Source: G965197405 sp965197405 (GTDB lineage Bacteria > Chloroflexota > Dehalococcoidia > Lucifugimonadales > JAGWBF01). From it: a stretch of 64,000 bases of DNA. The stretch lies in contig OZ240206.1 of the NCBI GenBank assembly GCA_965197405.1, positions 372,001 through 436,000 of the forward strand, read 5' to 3'. The number at the start of each line of letters is the position of its first letter. Positions within the stretch are counted from its first letter, which is position 1. Both the position numbers and the translations under genes were made by a program. The notes under the pieces are model-generated. The model saw nothing but the letters and a program-made list of their open reading frames with translations, did no database searches and was not told the DNA's origin. Positions 25,262-34,101 of this stretch are shown here, piece after piece.

Positions 25262-25435
25262 ATTAGCGATTTCCTACAGACCCTCAGCGCCGGCAACTCC
25301 GCCCTCTGGAGCCTGTTCGTTCTGGGTGTGGTAGCCGCCATATCCCTGGGGCTGTACGCCTTCTGGGAGATGGCGCTCAGGGCAGCGTTCTCACTCCTTT
25401 TCCGCAGGAGCAAAAACCGCCAGTCAAAAGGATAG
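25262..25435 (+). CDS. Small single-pass membrane protein coupled to the TSUP permease
   Basis: An open frame of 57 codons ends in TAG 2 bases before the permease ATG. It reads ISDFLQTLSAGNSALWSLFVLGVVAAISLGLYAFWEMALRAAF then a basic tail (RRSKNRQSKG). This is one strong membrane helix with a positively charged C-terminus, a clean small-membrane-protein pattern. The frame opens after a TGA at 25226 and has no ATG, GTG or TTG before the helix; I place the start at an ATT (25262) with GGAAGGGG 11 bases upstream. That start is uncertain. Its tight spacing suggests a partner subunit or translational-coupling leader of the permease. Confidence 0.5.
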   Translation: MSDFLQTLSAGNSALWSLFVLGVVAAISLGLYAFWEMALRAAFSLLFRRSKNRQSKG

Positions 25436-25437
25436 AC

Positions 25438-26508
25438 ATGCTCTTCCCCAACGCCGGCGTGGAGATTAACCCGGCCTTTCTGCTTTTACTGGGCCTCATG
25501 GTGGGTGTCTTGAGCGGCTTCTTCGGAGTGGGGGCCGGTTTCCTCATTACCGGCGGCCTCCTGGTCTTTGGCGTCCCACCCATTTTTGCCGTTGGTACAG
25601 GGCTTACGGTTATCATGGGTTCCTCGATAATTAACGCCCTGAAGCACCGCAGGTTGGGGAACGTGGACTACGTGCTGGGCGCTCTTATGATTGCCGGCAG
25701 CGTACCGGGCCTCGTTCTGGCGAAAAGGCTGAACTCCCAGCTGGAAGATTGGGGTAATGCGGGGCCGGTCATCAGCTACCTTTACGTGGTTTTTCTCGCA
25801 GTCCTGGGCCTGTTTATCCTGTACGACTACCTGAAGACGCGGGGCCAGGCCAACTCCCAACGTGACCAGGTCTCCACGGCCAGGCTGGCCCAGAGGGTGC
25901 GCTCGCTGAGAATCCCGCCGGACTCCATAGGAGTCCCCGGCCACCTGTCCCTGCGCACATACGTCTCCCTGTCCACATCCCACATCCAGCGTATATCCAT
26001 CTGGGTCCCCGTGAGCCTTGGCTTTGGCGTCGGGTTCCTGGCCGGGCTGCTGGGCGCAGGGGGTGGCTTCATCCTTTTACCGGCGTTGATTTTCGTGTTG
26101 GGCCTTCCGGCAGTCGTGGCTGTTGGTACTGGTCTACTTCAAATTGCCTTTACCGGCACTCTGGGGACCGTGCTGTACTCCCTGTCCAACAACGTAGATC
26201 TGTTAATGGCCGTGATTATGCTAGCTACCGCATCTTTGGGGGCGCAGCTTGGGGTCGCAGCCACCAGGTTCGTGGACGGGGCAAGGATGCGGTTCCTCTT
26301 CGGCGTCACCATCCTCAGCGCCAGCGTAGCCATAGCTTTGAGACAGGCCTCGGCGAGCCTCGGCCCTGAGTTCCTTGCCACCCTCGCTTCCGTCCTGCTT
26401 CTGAGCATGTCCGGAGCGATGTGTATTGTTATTGCAGCGATGCTGATGGTGGCAAGAAATAAAAACAGGGGGTCATCGCCGCTAACCGAAGGGAAAGATG
26501 TACTCTAG
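25438..26508 (+). CDS. TauE/SafE-family (TSUP) anion permease
   Basis: The 356-residue polytopic membrane protein has two homologous halves, each with the TSUP glycine motif: GVLSGFFGVGAGFLITGGLLVFGVPP (about 22-47) and GVGFLAGLLGAGGGFILLPALIFVLGLP (about 199-226). A hydrophilic loop of about 60 residues separates them, longer than in most TSUP proteins. The family exports or imports sulfite, sulfoacetate, taurine-derived or other organosulfur anions. It starts 2 bases after the small membrane protein, so translation is probably coupled. Confidence 0.92.
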   Translation: MLFPNAGVEINPAFLLLLGLMVGVLSGFFGVGAGFLITGGLLVFGVPPIFAVGTGLTVIMGSSIINALKHRRLGNVDYVLGALMIAGSVPGLVLAKRLNSQLEDWGNAGPVISYLYVVFLAVLGLFILYDYLKTRGQANSQRDQVSTARLAQRVRSLRIPPDSIGVPGHLSLRTYVSLSTSHIQRISIWVPVSLGFGVGFLAGLLGAGGGFILLPALIFVLGLPAVVAVGTGLLQIAFTGTLGTVLYSLSNNVDLLMAVIMLATASLGAQLGVAATRFVDGARMRFLFGVTILSASVAIALRQASASLGPEFLATLASVLLLSMSGAMCIVIAAMLMVARNKNRGSSPLTEGKDVL

Positions 26509-26572
26509 CGCTAGAACAATATCTATAGGCCAAGATTTAGAAGCCAAAATTTAGAACAAAGAGGTGAAGGAA

Positions 26573-26914
26573 TTGCCCAGCTACGTTCTACTCCTTAACT
26601 ACACCGACGAGGGGATGCGCAATATCAAGTACTTGCCCCAGCACGTCAGCGCCCTCCGGCAGGCGGTGGAAGCCGCGGGCGGGAGCCTGCCAGGCGCATA
26701 TCTGACTATGGGCCAGTACGACCTGGTGGCCATTATAGAGGCTTCCAGCGACGAGGTATGCGCTTCCATAGCCCTGGGGCTATGCAGCCTGGGCAACATG
26801 CGGAGCACCACTCTGAAGGCCTTCTCCGAGGAAGACTTTACCAATGTAGTGAGAAGTATCCCGTCCCTCGAAGACGAGTTCTCCAGGATACTCAGCGAGT
26901 TCCGGTCAACCTGA
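26573..26914 (+). CDS. GYD-domain protein
   Basis: From the TTG at 26573 it has 113 residues and begins MPSYVLLLNYTDEGMRNIK, the standard GYD start. A GTG 9 bases upstream is available, but GAGGTG (26561-26566) is correctly placed only for the TTG. The name motif reads GQYDLVAIIEA near residue 48. These small ferredoxin-like-fold proteins are widespread and of unknown function, often beside transport or oxidoreductase genes. It is 65 bases downstream of the permease and ends 4 bases from the convergent aroB. Confidence 0.88.
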   Translation: MPSYVLLLNYTDEGMRNIKYLPQHVSALRQAVEAAGGSLPGAYLTMGQYDLVAIIEASSDEVCASIALGLCSLGNMRSTTLKAFSEEDFTNVVRSIPSLEDEFSRILSEFRST

Positions 26915-26918
26915 TGCC

Positions 26919-28025
26919 CTACCAACGTCCCAACAGGCTATGCACCGTCTCCTGGACGAGTTCCGTGGGTACGTCTCTCCTCACGACCGCTCCGCCTATG
27001 GCCTCCAATAGCACCCACCGGATGGAGCCGCCCTCGATCTTCTTGTCCAGGGACATGGCTTTGAATACCTGCTGAGGCTCCAGGTCCGCCGCCGAGGTGG
27101 GCAGGTCGAACCGCTCCAGCAGTCGTCTCTGGCGTCCCACCACGTCCTCGTCTATCATTCCCAGTCGTTGACTTATGCGGGCGGCGCCCATCATCCCAAC
27201 GGAAACGCCCTCGCCATGAAGGTACTGGCCGTAGCCGGTCGCGGCCTCCAGCGCGTGGCCTATGGTGTGGCCGTAGTTGAGGAGGATGCGGCGTCCCAGG
27301 GTCTCTCTCTCGTCCTCGCTGACCACCTGGGCCTTTATAGCCACGCTACGGCGGATGACCTCGGTGGAGATGCCCGGCTCCAGGCCCATCAGGGCTTCGG
27401 CGTGCTCCTCGAAGACGTCGAAAAGCTCCGCATCCAGGATGAGGCCGTGCTTTATGGCCTCGGCCCAACCCTCTGCCAGCTCTCGCCTGCCCAGGGTGGA
27501 CAGAGCGGAGACGTCGGCCAGGACCATCCGGGGCTGGTAGAAGGCGCCCACGAGGTTTTTGCCCTGGGGCAAGTTGACGGCGACTTTGCCGCCGATGGAG
27601 GCGTCTACCATAGCGGCCATGCTGGTGGGGACCTGGACGAAAGGCATCCCCCGCAGGAAAGTGGCGGCTACGAACCCGGCCAGGTCGCCTACCACGCCAC
27701 CCCCCACGGCTATGACCATATGGCCCCGCTCGGCCCGCCTCTCAACGAGCCACTGGTATATCGCCTCGGCCAGCTCCAGACCTTTGCTCTGCTCGCCGGC
27801 GGGGATGATGAAGCAGTGAGCTTCGATGCCGCTCTGATGGAGGGAGTACTGCGCCCGCCGCCCATAGGGGGAGAAGACGCGGTCGTCGCTGATTATATAC
27901 GCCGGGCCTTTGAGTCCCAAGCCTGCGAGACGCTCTCCCAGCACATCCAGAAGCCCCCAGCCCACCCACACGGGATAGCTGCCGCCGGAGTGGGTGACTA
28001 CTGCCGCCAGGTTCGGGTCTTCCAC
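26919..28025 (-). CDS. aroB: 3-dehydroquinate synthase
   Basis: It catalyses the second step of the shikimate pathway (DAHP to 3-dehydroquinate, NAD and metal dependent). The 368-residue product has the NAD-binding GGGVVGDLAGFVAATFLRGMPFVQVPTSMAAMVDASIGGK block, EAIKHGLI, and the metal-ligand histidines in NYGHTIGHALEA and HGEGVSVGM. The start is a GTG with GAGGAGG 7 bases upstream. It is the last gene of the aroE-aroC-aroK-aroB run, starting 12 bases after aroK ends, so the four are probably co-transcribed. Confidence 0.96.
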   Translation of the reverse strand: MEDPNLAAVVTHSGGSYPVWVGWGLLDVLGERLAGLGLKGPAYIISDDRVFSPYGRRAQYSLHQSGIEAHCFIIPAGEQSKGLELAEAIYQWLVERRAERGHMVIAVGGGVVGDLAGFVAATFLRGMPFVQVPTSMAAMVDASIGGKVAVNLPQGKNLVGAFYQPRMVLADVSALSTLGRRELAEGWAEAIKHGLILDAELFDVFEEHAEALMGLEPGISTEVIRRSVAIKAQVVSEDERETLGRRILLNYGHTIGHALEAATGYGQYLHGEGVSVGMMGAARISQRLGMIDEDVVGRQRRLLERFDLPTSAADLEPQQVFKAMSLDKKIEGGSIRWVLLEAIGGAVVRRDVPTELVQETVHSLLGRW

Positions 28026-28037
28026 CTTCTTACCTCC

Positions 28038-28643
28038 TCAATCGTCCTCATCGGCGGTAGCCTCATCAGCAACTCGGCTATTGCCTCCAGGGGAAGCTAA
28101 TTCTGATGAAGCTGAGAAAAGACACCACGCCTTCACGACTTCTTGGGCCACCTGCTCTATGCTCAGGCCATCCGTATGCACCGTTACGTGGGCCGACGAG
28201 TAGTATTCATGGCGGCCGGCCTTGAGGGCCTTGATTCGCTCCAAAGGCTCGGGGCCGGACAGGAGAGGCCGGACCGCTGCACGCCCCGCATCCACGCCCA
28301 TGAGCCGTTCGTATATGGTCTCGGGCAAGGCGTCAAGACAGACTACAACGCCCTGCTTGAGCATAAACTCCCGGTTCTCCGGGTCAACCACCGCGCCGCC
28401 GCCAGTGGAGACAACCCTGCCCTGGCCGGAGCAGCCCTCCCGTATGGCCTGCTTCTCCAGGAGCCGGAAGGCGGGCTCTCCGTCTTCCTGGAAGACACGG
28501 TATACCGGTTTGCCTGCTTCTTGTTCTATCTCCGCATCAGTATCAATGAACCCCCATCCCAAGAGACGGGCTACCTCCTGACCGGCCATCGTCTTGCCAG
28601 TGCCCGAGAACCCGACCAGGATGATGTTGTCATCAGAATTCAC
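28038..28643 (-). CDS. aroK: Shikimate kinase
   Basis: It phosphorylates shikimate at the 3-hydroxyl. The P-loop GFSGTGKT, the shikimate-binding DTDAEIEQEAGKPV and GEPAFRLLEKQAI, and VSTGGGAV are all present, followed by the lid RAAVRPLL. I use the GTG at 28643 (201 residues), because the longer frame up to 28721 adds an atypical N-terminus that would overlap the aroC stop. An ATG at 28694 is also possible. A C-terminal extension of about 25 polar residues (SSELASPGGNSRVADEATADEDD) exceeds the usual length. It lies between aroC and aroB. Confidence 0.93.
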   Translation of the reverse strand: MNSDDNIILVGFSGTGKTMAGQEVARLLGWGFIDTDAEIEQEAGKPVYRVFQEDGEPAFRLLEKQAIREGCSGQGRVVSTGGGAVVDPENREFMLKQGVVVCLDALPETIYERLMGVDAGRAAVRPLLSGPEPLERIKALKAGRHEYYSSAHVTVHTDGLSIEQVAQEVVKAWCLFSASSELASPGGNSRVADEATADEDD

Positions 28644-28713
28644 GCAAAGTTCACGCTTGCGCCCATTCTTATGAGGAGAGTGAATAGGGGGCATCCCCAC
28701 TAACCACTGATCA

Positions 28714-29892
28714 CTAGCCACTACGGTGGCCCCTGGGGCCTACGGTCTTCAGGTAGCCCTCGTAGTTGCGGCGGGTCTCCTCCAGGCTGTCTCCGCCGAA
28801 TTTCTCCATGAAGGCGTCGGCCAGCACCAGGGCCACGACCGCCTCGCCTATGACGCCGGCAGGGGGGACCTGGCAGACATCGGAGCGTTCGTAGTGGGCC
28901 TGCACCAGCTCTCCCGTATCCAGATCAACGGAGGGCAGGGGGTTGACCAGGGTGGATATGGGCTTGACGGCGAACCGGGCCACCAGCGGCATACCGTTGG
29001 TCATACCGCCCTCAGTGCCGCCGGAACGGTTGGTGAGTCGCTGCCAGGGAGGTGAAGACCGTAAGGACTCGGCGGCAGGCTCAATGACATCGTGGACCTC
29101 GGAGCCGCGCAGGTCCACCGACTCCCAGCCCTCCCCTATGGAGGCGGCCTTGACAGCATTGATGGACATGAGGGCCTGGGCTATGCGCCCGTCTATCTTG
29201 CGGTCCCACTGTACATGGGAACCCAGGCCGATGGGCACTCCGGTGGCCATCACCTCCACAACACCCCCCACCGTGTCACCGGCTTCCTTGGCCTCATCTA
29301 TGGCGGCCATCATCCGGTGCGCGGCCTCCGGGTCTGCACAATGGACTGGGGACTCCTCGACCTGCTGCCAGTCTACCGGCCCTTCAATCCGTGCCCAGCA
29401 CCCACCGATGGCCACAGAGTGGCTGTGAAACTCTACGCCGAACTCCTCCAGCATTCTCAAAGCCACAGCCCCGGCGGCGACCCTGGCCGCCGTCTCCCGG
29501 GCGCTGGCGCGCTCCAGAACGTTTCGCACGTCGTGGAAGCCGTACTTCATGGTCCCCGCCAGGTCCGCGTGGCCGGGGCGTAGTCGGGTCACCCGTTGTA
29601 CTTCCGCCTCCACCGGCTCAACGCTCATGGACTCCTGCCAGTTGGCCCAGTCCTTGTTCTCTATAGTCATACCTATGGGGCTGCCCAGGGTGAGGCCATG
29701 TCGCACACCGGATATAATCCGGGCCTTGTCCTGTTCGATTAGCATCCTGCCGCCGCGTCCGTAGCCGCGCTGGCGTCGAGCGAGATGGGTCCCAACATAG
29801 TCTTCAGTGAGGGGCAGGCCGGCAGGGACGTTCTCTACTATAATCATCAACCCCTGCCCGTGGGACTCTCCCGCCGTCAAGAAGCGGACCAT
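28714..29892 (-). CDS. aroC: Chorismate synthase
   Basis: It converts EPSP to chorismate using reduced FMN. The 392-residue product starts at ATG 29892 with GAGGAGG 5 bases upstream, giving MVRFLTAGESHGQGL, the canonical N-terminus. Signatures are RRQRGYGRGGRM, RPGHADLAGTMKYGF and RASARETAARVAAGA, and the C-terminal NRSGGTEGGMTNGMPLVARFAVKPISTL. The aroK frame follows. A family A repeat and a gap of about 155 bases separate it from aroE upstream. Confidence 0.97.
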   Translation of the reverse strand: MVRFLTAGESHGQGLMIIVENVPAGLPLTEDYVGTHLARRQRGYGRGGRMLIEQDKARIISGVRHGLTLGSPIGMTIENKDWANWQESMSVEPVEAEVQRVTRLRPGHADLAGTMKYGFHDVRNVLERASARETAARVAAGAVALRMLEEFGVEFHSHSVAIGGCWARIEGPVDWQQVEESPVHCADPEAAHRMMAAIDEAKEAGDTVGGVVEVMATGVPIGLGSHVQWDRKIDGRIAQALMSINAVKAASIGEGWESVDLRGSEVHDVIEPAAESLRSSPPWQRLTNRSGGTEGGMTNGMPLVARFAVKPISTLVNPLPSVDLDTGELVQAHYERSDVCQVPPAGVIGEAVVALVLADAFMEKFGGDSLEETRRNYEGYLKTVGPRGHRSG

Positions 29893-29934
29893 AGCATCCT
29901 CCTCGGGTATGAGGGACATCCCAGGGCCTTTTGA

Positions 29935-30030
29935 TTCTCGACGCTAGGTGAATGCAGGCCCCCGCCGCGCGTCATTCCGAACGGAGCGAATTAGACCCCT
30001 CGCTCCGCTCAGGGTGACAATGAAAAGGAG
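29935..30030. repeat. Interspersed inverted repeat, family A, short copy
   Basis: It has the ends CCTTTTGATTCTCGACGC and GACAATGAAAAGG and the arms CATTCCGAACGGAGCGAA and GCTCCGCTCAGGGTGAC. The central spacer is missing compared with other copies, so the two arms nearly touch. It lies between aroE and aroC inside the presumed operon. Confidence 0.65.
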
Positions 30031-30048
30031 ATAGGGGACATCCGGCCT

Positions 30049-30924
30049 CTATGGGAGGGCCTCCCTTGCCGCCTTCAGCATCACCTCTACAGGCGCTTCA
30101 TTCCCCGTCCAGAGCTCGAAGGAGGCCGCGCCCTGGTATACCAGCATGGGCAGGCCTCCGAGAACGGCCGCACCGGCCCTGGCCGCCTCCCGTAGTAGAG
30201 GCGTCTCAGGTGGATTATACACCAGGTCGTAGACCAACACATGAGACGGGATGTACTCGGCAGGCACGAGGCTGCCATTCTCGTCAGGGCCATGCCTCAT
30301 CCCCAAGGTGGTACAGTTGACCAACAGGTCACACCCGGCCACAGCCCTGGCTAGATCGTCTGTCGGGCCTGCCAGGGGCAGCGTCTCGGTCCTGGGCGCG
30401 TCCTGAGCAGGGCCCAGGGACCCATGACTCCGTACTAGCTCGGCCAGGCTTTGGGCGCGCCGGAGGCTGCGGTTGGCTATGGTTATCGCTCCGGCCCCCC
30501 GGCTTGCCAGGGCAAGGGCCACACCCTTCGCGGAGCCTCCGGCGCCGATGATGAGCACGCTGCGACCCTCTGGCGAGAACCGCCCGCACCCCTCCAAGGC
30601 CCTCAGAAAGCCGGAGCTGTCGGTATTATATCCACTGAGCCTGCCGTTCTCGTTGAAGATAGTGTTGACCGCCCCAACCGTCCTGGCCCAGTCATCTATG
30701 TGGTCAAGATGGGGCATCACCGCTTCCTTGTGGGGTACGGTGACGTTGACGCCCCAGGTATCGGGCGAGCGCAGCGTCTCGATGAACCCCGGCAAAGCCT
30801 GTGGCTCCACTTCCCATCGCTGATAAGTGGCGTCGAGAGAGTAGTGGTCCAAGGCTGCTTGCTGGAAGACGGGGGAGATGGAGTGCTTTATGGGGTATCC
30901 GATAACGCCCACGCGTTTGCTCAT
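30049..30924 (-). CDS. aroE: Shikimate dehydrogenase
   Basis: It reduces 3-dehydroshikimate to shikimate with NADPH. The 291-residue product has VIGYPIKHSISPVFQQAALD, the catalytic Lys in VTVPHKEAV (near 66), the NADP loop GAGGSAKGVALAL (near 130), VNCTTLGMR, and DLVYNPPETPLLREA near the C-terminus. It leads the aro cluster, the remainder of which follows after a repeat-containing gap. No aroQ/aroD or aroA gene is in the window. Confidence 0.95.
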   Translation of the reverse strand: MSKRVGVIGYPIKHSISPVFQQAALDHYSLDATYQRWEVEPQALPGFIETLRSPDTWGVNVTVPHKEAVMPHLDHIDDWARTVGAVNTIFNENGRLSGYNTDSSGFLRALEGCGRFSPEGRSVLIIGAGGSAKGVALALASRGAGAITIANRSLRRAQSLAELVRSHGSLGPAQDAPRTETLPLAGPTDDLARAVAGCDLLVNCTTLGMRHGPDENGSLVPAEYIPSHVLVYDLVYNPPETPLLREAARAGAAVLGGLPMLVYQGAASFELWTGNEAPVEVMLKAAREALP

Positions 30925-30981
30925 GACTTCTCGCCTTCAAGGAGGCGCTTCGCGCTCAGAAAAGAGACCATCATCGTCTGA

Positions 30982-32337
30982 CTAAGTCCTCCGCAGCAGC
31001 TTAGCCAGCTCCGCCACGTCCCCCACGTCTTCGAGTCGCCCAACTTTGCCGATGAGGTCTTCGACGCAGGCCGGAGTCAGGCAATGGGCGGCGTAGCGGC
31101 GGAACTTTTCCGCCATCTCTTCATAGGTATATGGGTTAGCCGGAGCGCCCTTCCAGCCAGCCACGGGGAGGGTATGAGTCCTGCCAGCGATGGTCAGGGA
31201 TACCTCCGCGGCAGGGCCGCCGGGCCTTCCGAAGCGCCTCCCGTCAGCCACAAGCTCCACCGCCTTCGACCGTGCGCGGACTGTCGGGTCCCAGAGGGTA
31301 TCTTCGCTATACGTCATGGGGTCGGTAATATCGCGGCAGAGGGCCATCGCCACAGAGAAGGGCAAGCTGTACTGCGCTCCCAGAACGCTGGCCGGCTCCC
31401 TCTGGCCGTGGCGGTCCACCATCCTCTCCGGCCCGGCTACCCTTACCCGTTCAAGCCGGGCTGCGTCGTACTGGTAATCATGCCTGAATTGGCGTATTCC
31501 CTCTATGACCGGGTGGAAGGAGGCGTGGCAGGCGTAGGCCTTCACCGTCATGTCCAGGAGATGATAGCGCTCCCCAAGCCCATCCACCAGCAGCTCAGGA
31601 CGCGGCGTGGGCGAGTATACTCGAAGAAAGCCGTGGTCGCCCTCAAGGGCGGTGGAGGGACCGGTGAAGCCCCGGGCCGCCAGCAGCGCGCTCTCCAGGC
31701 CCATCTGGGCGCCGCGGCCCACGTGGATGCGCTTGGTCATAGCGCCTTCCCTGGTGAACTCCAAGAGTCCGCCCGCGTGGGACCCGGCAATACCCAGGGC
31801 ATTAGTCAGGCCTTGGGCATCCAGCGAGAGGGCTTTCCCGGCCCCCGCCGCACCGCCGAAAGGAGCGTTGGTCCCCGGTCCATGAAACCCTGCCATGTCT
31901 TCGACCGCACGGGTGGCGGCCATCCCGATGCGGCAGACGGCCTCATAGCCCAGGGCGACGGATGCCAGCAGGGACCTGCCATCCAGGTGGTCCCTCTCCG
32001 CGATTGCCAGCGCTGCCGGAAAGACGGAGGCGCTGGGGTGGCATGAGCCTTGAAAGAAGGCGTGGTCCGTCTCGAAGCCGCCTATCATCGTCCCGTTCAC
32101 CAGGGCGGCATAGGAGGCCGACGTGGTCCAGCCCTGGGCGAAGAGGGAGCAGGGTCCCTGGGGAGCGCTCTCCCTGGCCAACTCCCCGACCATGTCCGCC
32201 CAGGGAGTCAGAGAGCCTACGAAACCGCTGGCCAGGTTGTCCAGGATGTATACCCTTGTGGCTTCCACCACCGGCACGGGAAGGTCCTGGTAGGTGCTCT
32301 GTGCAACAAACTCGGCCAGACGGCGTGTTTCGTTCAT
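30982..32337 (-). CDS. MmgE/PrpD-family protein
   Basis: It belongs to the 2-methylcitrate dehydratase/iminodisuccinate epimerase/cis-aconitate decarboxylase superfamily. The 451-residue product from ATG 32337 begins NETRRLAEFVAQSTYQDLPVPVVEATRVYILDNLASG, typical of the helical domain. GTMIGGFETDHAFFQGSCHPSASVFPAALAIAE is the conserved active-site block. The frame runs 38 residues further upstream, but that part overlaps the preceding flavoprotein end. It lies 64 bases behind the TcuA-like flavoprotein gene, which suggests joint action on a tricarboxylate- or dicarboxylate-like compound. Substrate unknown. Confidence 0.9.
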   Translation of the reverse strand: MNETRRLAEFVAQSTYQDLPVPVVEATRVYILDNLASGFVGSLTPWADMVGELARESAPQGPCSLFAQGWTTSASYAALVNGTMIGGFETDHAFFQGSCHPSASVFPAALAIAERDHLDGRSLLASVALGYEAVCRIGMAATRAVEDMAGFHGPGTNAPFGGAAGAGKALSLDAQGLTNALGIAGSHAGGLLEFTREGAMTKRIHVGRGAQMGLESALLAARGFTGPSTALEGDHGFLRVYSPTPRPELLVDGLGERYHLLDMTVKAYACHASFHPVIEGIRQFRHDYQYDAARLERVRVAGPERMVDRHGQREPASVLGAQYSLPFSVAMALCRDITDPMTYSEDTLWDPTVRARSKAVELVADGRRFGRPGGPAAEVSLTIAGRTHTLPVAGWKGAPANPYTYEEMAEKFRRYAAHCLTPACVEDLIGKVGRLEDVGDVAELAKLLRRT

Positions 32338-32401
32338 CGGCGAACTTTCACTCCAGAGAGGGTAAATGGCCCGCAGCCCGGCGCTTATCCCCCACCCACC
32401 A

Positions 32402-33904
32402 TTACTTGCCGAGGGCCTCTGCAGCTGCGTTAGCGCCTCCAATGCGGCCAAAAACGGCCCCGCGCATGAGACCCGTCCCGCCGGGGTAGTTGTGGTAGAA
32501 GAAGTCGCCCGTTATTTCACCGGTGGCGTAGAGGCCCGGGATAGGGTTGTCCTCCGTATCTCTCACCCTGGCCTCCGTGTCTATCTTGATGCCCCCGAAG
32601 GTGAAGGTGATGCCGCAGGCCGCCGGGTATACCGTGTAGGGCGGCGAGTCTATGGGGAGTGCCCAGTTGGACTTGGGAGGCTCCAGGCCGAGAGTGCGCT
32701 TCCCGTCCTTCACGGCGGGGTCGAACTCGCCAGGCTGTACCGCAGCGTTGAAATCGGCGATGGTGCTCTCCAACACCTCCGGGGAGATGGACGCCTTCCG
32801 GGCTATCTCGTCTATGGTGTCGCCGATGATGGGCGTGCCGGTGGAGTAGCGCTCCTCCAGCAGGTGTACGGTCTTGCGGTCAAAAATCTGGTAGGCAACA
32901 GCGCCGGGCTGGGCCAGGATTGCGCGGCCCATTTTGGCGTACGTATATGCGCCCGTATCCTCTCCCTCGTCAGCGAACCGCCTCCCCAGGGAGTTCACCA
33001 TGACCGCGTAGGGGTAAGACAACCGGTTCGTCATGTCGGTGAGGCGAAGCTCGCCCACCGGGGCCGCGTTGGCGTCTATGGGCGTCGCATGACATCCCTG
33101 CCAGTGGCCCACGGGCATGGCGCCTATATCCAGGGCCATCGTAAGGGTCTCTCCCGTATTGAACCGGGTGCCCCGCACCTTCACCTGGTCCCAGCCCGGG
33201 CCCAGGTAGCGGGCACGCATCTCCGTGTTGGCCTCGAATCCTCCCGAGGCCAGCACCACCGCTCCTGCCGGGACTTCCTCTATACCGCTTGGGGTCCGTA
33301 CCTTGACGCCGGTAACGCGCCCGGCGTCGTCCTGGAGGAACCCCGTCATCTTGGTCTGGTAGGCAATGGCGATGCCCGCGCGCTGGACGGCGGCGAAGAG
33401 GTACGCCACCAACCCCACACCCTTGTTTCTGGCCTGCAACACCGCGCCGGGGTTGAAGCTTATCCTCTCTCCGGACTTGGTTGACCAGACCACGCTCCAG
33501 TCCCACATCACGCCCAACTCCGTCATCCACGTCACGGTGGGGTACGACTGCCGGATGAGGGTGCTCACCAGCTCTCGGTTGGCCTGGCCCTGGGTCACCC
33601 GCATCAAGTCGTCGAGATACCGGTCCGGGTCGTACATCCCCACGTCCACCCGGTCCCACTCACCGGAGGGGAGGTCTTTGCGGAGAGGTTTCAGTTCTTC
33701 GATGCCTTCATAGGCAAACCTGAAGATGCCGCCGCTGAACCTGCTGTTTCCCCCGCGTTCAGCCTCCGGGGCCTTCTCCAGGACGAGCACCCGCGCGCCA
33801 TTCTGATGGGCCGCAAGGGCAGTGGTTAGCGCGGCATTGCCCGCGCCCACGACGACGACATCGTACCGGGAGGCTGTGCTTTGTCTTACCACCTCGTCTG
33901 CCAC
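32402..33904 (-). CDS. FAD-dependent oxidoreductase, TcuA/fumarate-reductase-like
   Basis: The 500-residue flavoprotein has an N-terminal dinucleotide fold (YDVVVVGAGNAALTTALAAHQNG) and the ERGGNSRFSGGIFRFA block typical of tricarballylate dehydrogenase-like and fumarate-reductase flavoproteins. VVLASGGFEANTEMRARYLG and the C-terminal GLYATGEITGDFFYHNYPGGTGLM complete the FAD site. There is no signal peptide and no haem or covalent-flavin motif that I can see. A paralogue with the same layout lies at 48311. It is upstream of, and probably co-transcribed with, the MmgE/PrpD gene. Confidence 0.9.
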   Translation of the reverse strand: MADEVVRQSTASRYDVVVVGAGNAALTTALAAHQNGARVLVLEKAPEAERGGNSRFSGGIFRFAYEGIEELKPLRKDLPSGEWDRVDVGMYDPDRYLDDLMRVTQGQANRELVSTLIRQSYPTVTWMTELGVMWDWSVVWSTKSGERISFNPGAVLQARNKGVGLVAYLFAAVQRAGIAIAYQTKMTGFLQDDAGRVTGVKVRTPSGIEEVPAGAVVLASGGFEANTEMRARYLGPGWDQVKVRGTRFNTGETLTMALDIGAMPVGHWQGCHATPIDANAAPVGELRLTDMTNRLSYPYAVMVNSLGRRFADEGEDTGAYTYAKMGRAILAQPGAVAYQIFDRKTVHLLEERYSTGTPIIGDTIDEIARKASISPEVLESTIADFNAAVQPGEFDPAVKDGKRTLGLEPPKSNWALPIDSPPYTVYPAACGITFTFGGIKIDTEARVRDTEDNPIPGLYATGEITGDFFYHNYPGGTGLMRGAVFGRIGGANAAAEALGK

Positions 33905-33931
33905 CCCCTTTAATATAGCCTGCGGGGCCGT

Positions 33932-34055
33932 TCCATTGTCACCCTGAACGGAGTGAAGGGTCTAAAATCCCCTCGGTAAGTCAACGGTGATCAGGACACG
34001 GATTTCAGATTCTTCAGTCGCTTCGCTCCTTCAGAATGACAATCGAAAGACCCTT
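33932..34055. repeat. Interspersed inverted repeat, family A, copy
   Basis: The arms TTGTCACCCTGAACGGAGTG and CGCTCCTTCAGAATGACAA are inverted about a spacer, with GGGTCTAAAATC next to the left arm, as in the copy at 11748. It lies between the flavoprotein and amidase genes. Confidence 0.65.
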
Positions 34056-34101
34056 TATCTAGCCTGTGCAAACATAGACGAGACCTGTAGCCGGGACCGC
34101 T

